DNA from: CAYZXT01 sp964482515
Lineage (GTDB): Bacteria > Elusimicrobiota > Elusimicrobia > FEN-1173
Assembly (NCBI GenBank): GCA_964482515.1
Contig: CAYZXT010000022.1
Coordinates: forward strand, 1 to 38,628
Length of the DNA: 38,628 bases
Direction: 5' to 3'
In this document: in pieces, positions 32,171 to 38,628 of the stretch
How the letters are laid out: each line of letters begins with the position of its first letter
How positions within the stretch are numbered: the stretch's first letter is position 1
Notes under the pieces: generated by a model
Told to the model about the DNA's origin: nothing
Seen by the model: only the letters and a program-made list of their open reading frames with translations
Database searches by the model: none
Translations under genes and position numbers: made by a program

Positions 32171-34780
32171 TTAGCTGTTGGCTTTTTCCAGTTCGTCCTG
32201 GATGGCTTTCATCTCCGCGCTCTCGCGCTTCGACTGCCACACGGCCCAGCTGATCATGCCGAGGGAAACCAGGATCACGATGACAGCCGCCGCGTCCAGG
32301 GGCTTCGAGTTGAAAGCCGCCATGGTCTCGTTGAAGACCGCGTCGACCTTGCTGTCCTGGAACAGCTTCATCGTGGTTTCTTTGAGGGTCGCCACGATGG
32401 ATTTGTCGAAGGGAATGACCATGGGGACCACGAGGAGCGCCACCATGTTCATCACTTTGATGAGGGGGTTGATGGCCGGGCCCGAGGTGTCCTTCAGGGG
32501 ATCGCCGACGGTGTCGCCGGTGACGGCGGCTTTGTGGCGCTCCGAACCCTTGCCCAGGTTGCGGGACGGGTCCTTGGGTTCGTCCTCGATGCATTTCTTG
32601 GTGTTGTCCCAGGCGCCGCCGGCGTTGGCCATGAAGACGGCGATGAGCTGGCCGGAGAGGATCGTGCCCGCGAGGAAGCCCGCGAGCGCTAACGGCCCAA
32701 GGGCGAAACCCACGAGGATCGGCGTCATGACCGCCAGCACGCCGGGCCCCACAAGTTCTTTTTGCGCCGTGGCCGTGCAGATTCCGACGACCTTGGCGTA
32801 ATCCGGCTTCACTTTGCCTTCCATGATCCCGGGGATCTTGAACTGCGCACGGCACTCGCGGACGATCAGGTACGCGGCGCGGCCGACGGCTCGGATGGTC
32901 ATGGAGGAGAAGAGGAACGGCACCGCTCCGCCGATCAGCATGCCGATGATCAGCGTCGGGTTGGAGATGCTCAGCAGTCCGGCCACCGCGTTGTAGAGCT
33001 CGATGGGGATCTGGGCGTCCTCGCCCTGTCCGCCCGAGGCGATGACGGTGATGAAGGACGCGAACAGCGACACGGCCGCGATCACGGCGGAACCGATGGC
33101 GATCCCCTTGGTGATGGCTTTCGTGGTGTTGCCCACGGCGTCCAGGTCCGACAGTATCTGCCGGGCGCTCTTGTAATTTTCCGGGCCCATTTCCTTTTCG
33201 TCGTAACCCATCTCGCCGATGCCGTTGGCGTTATCGGCCACGGGTCCGAACACGTCCATGGAGATGGTGTTGCCCGTCAGCGTCAGCATGCCGATGCCGC
33301 ACATGGCGACCCCGTAGGCGACGAAGATCGGGTTGGTGCCCGCGTAAACCAGGACCGAGGCGAAGATGGAGCCGGCGATGATCAAGACCGCCCACACGCT
33401 CGATTCGTAGCCGACGGCCAGGCCTTCGATGATGTTGGTGGCGTGGCCGGTGGAGCAGCTGCGCACCATGCCTTTAACGGGCGAGAACTCCGTGCCGGTG
33501 AAGTATTCCGTGCAGCGGTTCAGGGCGACGGCCAGGATGATGCCGATCAAACAGGTCCAGGCCGCGCGCATGTCCAGTCCCGGAACGCCGAGGGTGAAGA
33601 GGAAGGGCAGGTTCTGGGCCGCTTCCGCCACCTGAGGGAAGCGCGCGAAATAGTCCGCGTCAAAGCGCAGGTAGAAAAAGCCCAGCACCACGAAGCCGAT
33701 GATGGAGAGGGCCGAGGAAACCCAGAAACCCACGTTGATGGAGCCCATGGCTTCCTTCACGGAGCCCTTGTCTCCCGCCCGGACCAAATAGGTCCCGATG
33801 ATGGAGGCGAACACGCCGATGGCGCGGACGAGGATCGGGAAGATCACGCCCTTGTGGCCGAAGGAGGCCCACCCCAGGATCATGGCCGCCACGATGGTCA
33901 CTTCGTAGGACTCGAAGATGTCCGAGGCCATCCCGGCGCAGTCGCCGACGTTGTCGCCCACGTTGTCCGCGATGGTCGCGGCATTGCGCGGGTCGTCTTC
34001 GGGGATTCCCGCTTCGATTTTGCCGACCAGGTCGGCGCCCACGTCCGCGGCCTTTGTGTAGATTCCGCCGCCGACCCGCATGAAGAGGGCCAGAAGCGTT
34101 CCGCCGAAGCCGAAGCCTAGCAAGACCTCATAGGCTTTTTCGCCGTAGGCCATGAAGATCAATGTGCCGCCGAGCAATCCGAGCCCGTCGGTCAACATCC
34201 CGGTGATCGTGCCGGTGCGGTAGCCCAGTTGGAGGGCGCGGCCGAAGCTCGTTTTCGCCGCGGCGGCCACGCGGAGGTTTCCGGCGGTGGCCAGTCTCAT
34301 TCCGACAAAACCCACCAAGCCGGAGAAAACCGCGCCCATCAGGAACGCGAACGCTCGGCCGAAGGCGATGGGATCGCCGTAGCTGGTGGTCACGGCGCGG
34401 CTCAGATACAGGAGGACGACGAGGACGATGATGAGGTACGCCACCGCGGTGAATTGTTTTTTCAGGTAGGCGTTGGAGCCTTCGCGGATGGCCAGGGCCA
34501 CTTCCTGCATCTTGGGAGTGCCTTTGTCCGCGCCGTAGACCTCTTTGACGAGGGACAGGGCGTAGAGCAATCCGGCCACGGCGACGCCGAGGACGATCCA
34601 GAGGGCGATCTTTTCATAGGAAGCGTAAAACGGTGAGCTCAAAAAAGAGAAAAACACGAACTGCTCGTGAGCCGCTTCCGTCGCGGGCGCCATTACATCG
34701 GCAAAGGCCGCCACGACAAAGGCGAACAGCAAGCCTGTGCCCATGAAGAGTGTCTTGCGATCCTTCCAGTATTTCATCAT
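32171..34780 (-). CDS. hppA: Membrane-bound H+-translocating pyrophosphatase, K+-independent type
   Basis: Couples PPi hydrolysis to proton export at the inner membrane. It has about 869 residues and some 16 or more helices. Substrate loops are intact: TKAADVGADLVGKIEAGIPEDDPRNAATIADNVGDNVGDCAGM, SMDVFGPVADNANGIGEM, and the C-terminal NAGGAWDNTKKCIE with GDTVGDPLKDTSGPA. GNTTKA has Lys at K554, the residue that makes the enzyme K+-independent (K+-dependent forms have Ala), and such forms pump protons. The protein is longer than most because of an extra N-terminal helix (residues 1-50) and an extended tail. ATG 34780 is chosen over the upstream GTG because GAGG at 34786-34789 is spaced 5 bases from it. 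A terminator follows. Confidence 0.95.
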   Translation of the reverse strand: MMKYWKDRKTLFMGTGLLFAFVVAAFADVMAPATEAAHEQFVFFSFLSSPFYASYEKIALWIVLGVAVAGLLYALSLVKEVYGADKGTPKMQEVALAIREGSNAYLKKQFTAVAYLIIVLVVLLYLSRAVTTSYGDPIAFGRAFAFLMGAVFSGLVGFVGMRLATAGNLRVAAAAKTSFGRALQLGYRTGTITGMLTDGLGLLGGTLIFMAYGEKAYEVLLGFGFGGTLLALFMRVGGGIYTKAADVGADLVGKIEAGIPEDDPRNAATIADNVGDNVGDCAGMASDIFESYEVTIVAAMILGWASFGHKGVIFPILVRAIGVFASIIGTYLVRAGDKGSVKEAMGSINVGFWVSSALSIIGFVVLGFFYLRFDADYFARFPQVAEAAQNLPFLFTLGVPGLDMRAAWTCLIGIILAVALNRCTEYFTGTEFSPVKGMVRSCSTGHATNIIEGLAVGYESSVWAVLIIAGSIFASVLVYAGTNPIFVAYGVAMCGIGMLTLTGNTISMDVFGPVADNANGIGEMGYDEKEMGPENYKSARQILSDLDAVGNTTKAITKGIAIGSAVIAAVSLFASFITVIASGGQGEDAQIPIELYNAVAGLLSISNPTLIIGMLIGGAVPFLFSSMTIRAVGRAAYLIVRECRAQFKIPGIMEGKVKPDYAKVVGICTATAQKELVGPGVLAVMTPILVGFALGPLALAGFLAGTILSGQLIAVFMANAGGAWDNTKKCIEDEPKDPSRNLGKGSERHKAAVTGDTVGDPLKDTSGPAINPLIKVMNMVALLVVPMVIPFDKSIVATLKETTMKLFQDSKVDAVFNETMAAFNSKPLDAAAVIVILVSLGMISWAVWQSKRESAEMKAIQDELEKANS

Positions 34781-35075
34781 AAACACCTCATCTTTAAGTA
34801 TGTTTGAGAGCTAAATTTTCGGGTCGGGAAATGCAAAAAGTATTCTACTATAAGTTTCGGCTTTTCAGAAAAGGAAGATAAGCCGCTTATATTAGGGAAA
34901 AACAGGATGCCCTTGAATTCAAGGATGCCATCAGTTAGACTGGGAACTATCAAATTCCAGCGGGAAACACGCGCTGTAATCTATCAGCAAAGTATCCGCA
35001 TCACGCCTGCCAAGGGGCTTTTTTATTGCCAGGACAACGCGATTTCATGTTTTATCCGTTTGAACAGAGGATTTT
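34781..35075. promoter_or_regulatory. Divergent intergenic region hppA / CxxC protein
   Basis: This 295-base AT-richer gap separates divergent genes. It holds a perfect 14-bp palindrome, CCTTGAATTCAAGG (34911-34924), flanked by GGATGC direct repeats, and an inverted repeat ATAAG-CCG-CTTAT (34878-34890). A weak minus-strand promoter-like pair, TTCTGA (34865-34870) and TAGAAT (34842-34847), with 17-base spacing could serve hppA. An AGAGGA ribosome-binding site precedes ATG 35076. No coding gene is convincing here; a short frame starting at 34907 has no support. Confidence 0.4.
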
Positions 35076-37202
35076 ATGACTTTTTCCCTTAAACTGAATC
35101 CCGCCGTCGACCTGCCCGAATCGGAACTGAACGATTTCAGGGAGGCGGTCCTGGATTGGGCCCGTTCCGTCAGCCGGTTGGAATCCGGCGCCTTGGAGCG
35201 GCAGCTTGAGCTTCGAGCCGCGCAGCGCGTCCCCGTTTACGATTTCAGCCTGCAGTCGTTGATCGAAACCCGCGACGTGTTCCCGGAACAAGTCGTCCAA
35301 CCCTACGAAGAGGGCATGTCCACGGCCGAACGCCCGCTCTCCCACGATAAAATCAAAGTTTGGGAACTCTCGTTCGAAGCCCCCGCGGATTTCAGGGAAT
35401 TCCGCGCCAGCCGCTTGGTGCCCGAGACTTTGACGGTCAAGGATTGCGTGGAGTGCCGCCGCGAAGGAACGACGGCTTGCGAAGCGTGCAACGGCGAAGG
35501 CCGTTCCGCCTGCGTGGAATGCCGCGGGCGAGGTAAAAAGGCCTGCGAGTCCTGCCACGGCCTCGGCAAGAGCAACTGCCTCCGGTGCAACGGCCGCGGC
35601 CTCAAGGAAGGGTCCAAACTGCTGCTTTCGGCGGAGGACGCATGCCCGGGGTGCAAGGGCGACGGAAAAGTCGTCTGCGCCCGCTGCGAACATGGCGAGA
35701 TGCCCTGCGGGTTTTGCGAGTCGACCGGCCGGCGGCCCTGCCCCAAATGCGACAAGGCCGGCCGGCGCCAATGTTCGGTCTGCCAGGGCAAGGGACGGAT
35801 CGCGTCGGGATATTCCTGCACGAGCGAATTCAAGATCGTCCGCCATGCGAGCGTCGCCGCGGCGGCCGCCGTTCCCGCCTCCATCATCAATACGCTGTTC
35901 GGTGCTCCCGGCCCGGCCGCCCCTGTCCAGACCTGCGATGATACTTTCACGGAAGAGGATGTCCGCGGTTCCGCCCTGCCGGAGGCGCTGAAAAAAGAGC
36001 TCGTCCAGCTCTCGGGAAAACTGAAACCCTTCGCCACCCAGCGGAGCCGTCCCGTCCGCCAGCGTTTGACCGTCGGGCGCGAAGACGTCGTCCGGATCGC
36101 GGGCGTCTTCGACGGACTCGAGTTGGTCTGCTGGCTCCATCCGAAATCCAAAAAGATCGTTCCGGAAACCAACCCCTTTCAAAACCTTGTGGGCACCGCC
36201 TGGGAACAGGCGAAGAAGGCAGCGGACGCCGGGGATTGGGACAACGCCGTGGCGTTGGCGAACAAGACCCTGACCTACGACCCCGCCCACGCGGAGTCGC
36301 ACCAGTTGTTGGGTAAGAGGGAGACGCTGATTTTCCGGAGCATCCTGTTCGCCGCCGGCGCCGCCGGGGCGGGGGCCGCGGTCCTCGGCGCCCTGCTTAT
36401 CTTTCTGGCGGAGAAGGGCCTGCACAAGGCGGGCCCGGCCTTCAAAGCGGTCCTCGTCCTTTCGATACTGGGCCCGCTCATCGGACTGGCCCTCTATCCT
36501 TTCGTAAAAAAGTTTCCCAAACCAAAATTACGCCTGGGTTCGACCTTCGGCGGTACCCTGGCGGCGTTGATCCTCTTCTCCGCCGTCGTGCGCGGCGTCG
36601 TGGGCTGGGACGGCGTGCGCAATGCCGATGAAGCGGCGTTCCGCGATGAATGGAAGACGAAGCTTCCCATGGGCGTGAGCGGCGTTTATTGGGAATCCGA
36701 TTTGGCGGCGCTGCGCGAGCTGGAAGCGCGTTACGCGAAGACCCGCGTGGATTTGACGCAGGTCAGGCAGGAGATCGAAAAGCAGGAACGGCTCAAGAAG
36801 GAGTTCGACCGATTGACGGCCCAGTTCAACCAGGAGCTGCGTAAAATCTTAAACGCCGGGCCGGAGATGGGCCTGCAGGAAAAAATACTGAAGCTGGAGG
36901 GGCTGCAGGAAACCTACAAGATCCACGCGGTGGACGTATCGGGCGCGTCGGGACCGCTCGCCAAGATGCGCGAACAGATGAGGAGCGCGCCCTCCTCGTC
37001 GCGGCGGCGCTCCGTGCTCCGGATAGAAAGTTCCGAATCCGTCCCGGCGAAGGCCGTCGCGCCGAAGCCGTCCGCCAAGAAGGCGACAAAAACACTTTCC
37101 AAGAAAAAAACGGCCAAACCTTCGAAGGCCGCTGCCTCCGCGAAGAAAGATTCCAAAAGCAAAAAGGCTGTTAAGAAAGAAACCAAGAAAAAGAAGAAGT
37201 AG
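35076..37202 (+). CDS. Membrane protein with ten CxxC zinc motifs, coiled coil and Lys-rich tail
   Basis: 708 residues; no named family recognised beyond DnaJ-type cysteine-rich zinc-finger similarity. Residues 1-120 form a charged N-terminal domain. Residues 124-236 hold ten CxxC motifs (CVEC, CEAC, CVEC, CESC, CLRC, CPGC, CARC, CGFC, CPKC, CSVC) with C-x-G-x-G-type spacing like DnaJ zinc ribbons, enough for five zinc sites. No J-domain is present. Residues about 375-410 look like a TPR (EQAKKAADAGDWDNAVALANKTLTYDPAHAESHQLLG). Three membrane helices follow (about 420-445, 456-477, 490-510), then a coiled coil (about 530-600) and a tail of Lys, Ala and Ser from about 645 that resembles histone H1-like tails. 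ATG 35076 has AGAGGA upstream. It converges on the ABC genes. Confidence 0.85.
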   Translation: MTFSLKLNPAVDLPESELNDFREAVLDWARSVSRLESGALERQLELRAAQRVPVYDFSLQSLIETRDVFPEQVVQPYEEGMSTAERPLSHDKIKVWELSFEAPADFREFRASRLVPETLTVKDCVECRREGTTACEACNGEGRSACVECRGRGKKACESCHGLGKSNCLRCNGRGLKEGSKLLLSAEDACPGCKGDGKVVCARCEHGEMPCGFCESTGRRPCPKCDKAGRRQCSVCQGKGRIASGYSCTSEFKIVRHASVAAAAAVPASIINTLFGAPGPAAPVQTCDDTFTEEDVRGSALPEALKKELVQLSGKLKPFATQRSRPVRQRLTVGREDVVRIAGVFDGLELVCWLHPKSKKIVPETNPFQNLVGTAWEQAKKAADAGDWDNAVALANKTLTYDPAHAESHQLLGKRETLIFRSILFAAGAAGAGAAVLGALLIFLAEKGLHKAGPAFKAVLVLSILGPLIGLALYPFVKKFPKPKLRLGSTFGGTLAALILFSAVVRGVVGWDGVRNADEAAFRDEWKTKLPMGVSGVYWESDLAALRELEARYAKTRVDLTQVRQEIEKQERLKKEFDRLTAQFNQELRKILNAGPEMGLQEKILKLEGLQETYKIHAVDVSGASGPLAKMREQMRSAPSSSRRRSVLRIESSESVPAKAVAPKPSAKKATKTLSKKKTAKPSKAAASAKKDSKSKKAVKKETKKKKK

Positions 37203-37220
37203 CCCGCCTCGCGTCTCCCC

Positions 37221-37922
37221 TCAACTTCCCCGCTTCCGATCGTCCGACAGTATTTTGCAATGCGGGCCGAATTCCACGGTCCGCGTGGCGATCCTTTGTA
37301 TGAACGCCGGTTCGTGTGTGACGATCAGCATCGTCAGTCCGTCCCGGGCGAAGCCTTCCATCACCTCGATGATCTCGTGCTTCATGGCCGGGTCCAGGCT
37401 GGAGGTCGGCTCGTCGAAAAGCACGGCCCTCGGGTGCATGGCGAGCGCACGGGCGATGCCGACGCGCTGCTGTTGTCCGCCGGAAAGCGCCGCGGGAAAG
37501 GCCCCGGCTTTTTGCTCCAGTCCCACGCGTTTCAGGAGGGCCATGGCTTCGGCCGTCGCTTTTTCCTCCGGGAGCTTCAAGACCTTCGTCGGGCCGATGG
37601 TCAGGTTCTGCAGGACGGTCAGGTGGGGAAAGAGATTGAAGAACTGGAACACGAAACCCAGCCGCTCCCGGACAAGCTGTATGGTCGGATAGTCTATTTT
37701 CAGGTCCATTCCCGCCCGCAGTTCCAAGTCTCCCGCCCGCACGGAACCCTTTTGGAAAGGCTCGAGATAAGTCAGGCAACGGAGGAAGGTGCTTTTGCCC
37801 ACGCCCGACGGTCCCTGGAAGACGACGACCTCCCCTTCGTCGACGGACAACGTGAGCCCGTCGATCACCAGGTGGTCTTTGTAGTATTTCGTGAGGCCGT
37901 CGACCTTAATGCACAAGGACAT
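37221..37922 (-). CDS. Polar amino acid ABC transporter ATP-binding protein (GlnQ/HisP type)
   Basis: 233 residues, a single ABC ATPase domain. Walker A is GPSGVGKST (37-45), the Q-loop is around Q93 (FVFQFFNLFPHLTVL), the signature is LSGGQQQR (146-153), Walker B is AVLFDEP (166-172) with D-loop SSLD, and the switch His is in IVTHE. The N-L-F-P-H-x-T-V-L stretch is typical of polar amino acid importers. It works with the permease encoded upstream, whose last 17 bases it overlaps, so the two are co-translated. The C-terminal 25 residues are slightly shortened and basic (DDRKRGS). The substrate (Gln, His, Arg or similar) cannot be read. Confidence 0.93.
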   Translation of the reverse strand: MSLCIKVDGLTKYYKDHLVIDGLTLSVDEGEVVVFQGPSGVGKSTFLRCLTYLEPFQKGSVRAGDLELRAGMDLKIDYPTIQLVRERLGFVFQFFNLFPHLTVLQNLTIGPTKVLKLPEEKATAEAMALLKRVGLEQKAGAFPAALSGGQQQRVGIARALAMHPRAVLFDEPTSSLDPAMKHEIIEVMEGFARDGLTMLIVTHEPAFIQRIATRTVEFGPHCKILSDDRKRGS

Positions 37923-38628
37923 GGCGTATTTTCTCCAGGCGGCGCGACCAAAGCGCCAAAGGATAGCTCATGACGAAATAGAGCGCAGCGGTCAGCAATC
38001 CGAGTTCTAAGAACCGGTACGTCGCCGTGGAGGCGATCCCGTAAGCTTTGGTCAGTTCCGTCACCGTGATGATGGAGACCAGGGATGTGTCTTTGAACAG
38101 GGCGATGAAATCGTTGGTGCTGGGCGGAAGGATCGTCCGGACGGCCTGGGGGAGGATGATGTATCGGAGGCTTTGCTTCCCGGTCATGCCGAGGGACTTC
38201 GCCGCCTCGTCCTGACCCTTTGGGATCGACATCAGCCCCGCCCGGTAAATTTCCGCTTCGTAGGCCGCGTAGTTGAAGCCCATGCCCAACACAGCGGCGA
38301 CGAAGGCGTTCAGGTGGATCCCGATGTTCGGCAGGCCGTAGTAGATCAGGTAAAGCTGGATCAAGAGCGGCGTGCCGCGGACGATCTCGACATATATGTT
38401 GCAGACGGTCCTTGCCAACCGCCCGCCGTAGAGCTTTCCGAGGCAGACCAACAAACCCAGCGTTACCGCCAGGGCCATGGAGAGAAGGGAGATGACGATC
38501 GTGACCACGGCGCCCTTCAGCAGCAGGGGGACGTAGCTGTAAATGTCGCCGCGGGAATGGGGAGACGTCCCGTCCGCCCCGCTGTGCGCGAGTTTTTCCT
38601 GGACGGGCGTCCACATGTTCCATCGGCG
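37906..38628 (-). CDS. Polar amino acid ABC transporter permease (HisM/GlnP type), possibly partial
   Basis: At least 236 residues from ATG 38616. Five membrane helices are visible, starting with YVPLLLKGAVVTIVISLLSM, and RGTPLLIQLYLIYYGLP marks the family. The EAA loop YRAGLMSIPKGQDEAAKSLGM contacts the ATPase. The residues ahead of the first helix (MWTPVQEKLAHSGADGTSPHSRGD) are unusually long for a permease. The frame stays open to the window edge (reading R-R-W-N before the Met), so the protein may begin further right, perhaps as a fusion with a solute-binding domain. ATG 38616 lacks a strong ribosome-binding site. The coordinates therefore run to the edge. Confidence 0.85.
   Translation of the reverse strand, partial: RRWNMWTPVQEKLAHSGADGTSPHSRGDIYSYVPLLLKGAVVTIVISLLSMALAVTLGLLVCLGKLYGGRLARTVCNIYVEIVRGTPLLIQLYLIYYGLPNIGIHLNAFVAAVLGMGFNYAAYEAEIYRAGLMSIPKGQDEAAKSLGMTGKQSLRYIILPQAVRTILPPSTNDFIALFKDTSLVSIITVTELTKAYGIASTATYRFLELGLLTAALYFVMSYPLALWSRRLEKIRHVLVH

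Noticed and set aside
32762..34120. Plus-strand open frame (about 452 codons) opposite hppA
   Set aside because: It mirrors the strongly conserved pyrophosphatase, is His/Asp/Arg-rich and has no domain.
1..38628. CRISPR arrays, tRNA/rRNA genes, insertion sequences, prophage genes
   Set aside because: I looked on both strands and saw no regularly spaced direct repeats, cloverleaf or rRNA signatures, transposase or integrase proteins. A covariance-model scan would be decisive.

Overview
The window is a GC-rich chromosomal segment from a diderm (Gram-negative) bacterium. It carries an outer-membrane beta-barrel protein, lipoprotein and Sec-type signal peptides, c-type haem and Rieske-type proteins, and a quinone-linked (class 2) dihydroorotate dehydrogenase. 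I cannot assign a phylum from the sequence alone. The gene mix (HTH-receiver fusion regulator, Gly/Lys-type phosphofructokinase, membrane pyrophosphatase, LemA plus DUF2207, NfeD plus slipin) would suit an uncultivated lineage such as Elusimicrobiota, but that is a guess. I found no tRNA, rRNA, CRISPR array, transposase or prophage gene.

Layout. (1) 1-623 is an AT-rich, edge-truncated hypothetical gene unlike its neighbours. (2) 667-3420 holds small metabolic and envelope genes: an MDR-family reductase, a VOC protein, a DUF2059 protein, a small lipoprotein and a haem-binding protein. (3) 3417-11638 is a mixed pyrimidine/purine cluster, pyrD - spermidine-synthase-like membrane protein - pyrF - YCII-like protein - pyrE - purM - purN - purB, followed by a cREC-type receiver protein and a Rieske ferredoxin. 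(4) 11791-22461 is an accessory region: an HTH-receiver regulator, an acetolactate-synthase-like TPP enzyme, two tandem CrtF/HIOMT-type methyltransferases, a small membrane protein, an orphan family-5 solute-binding protein, an outer-membrane channel-like protein and a 1027-residue hybrid histidine kinase. (5) 22462-26172 on the minus strand holds DUF2207, LemA and a diguanylate cyclase. (6) 26293-28650 holds pfkA and thiI. (7) 28724-34780 on the minus strand holds slipin, NfeD, mutY and a K+-independent-type H+-pyrophosphatase. (8) 35076-37202 is an unusual membrane protein with ten CxxC motifs and a lysine-rich tail. (9) 37221-38628 on the minus strand is a polar amino acid ABC transporter that runs to the window edge.

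The most interesting signals are these. Two small hairpin elements sit inside pyrD in different reading frames; they share loop and flank sequence while their stems differ but still pair. Related palindromic repeats lie inside mutY (frame kept open) and upstream of pyrF. The TPP-enzyme/double-methyltransferase cluster looks like a small-molecule pathway with its own regulator. Four genes (pfkA, thiI, mutY and the diguanylate cyclase) have -10-like hexamers 6-9 bases before an ATG that lacks a Shine-Dalgarno sequence, which suggests leaderless transcripts.
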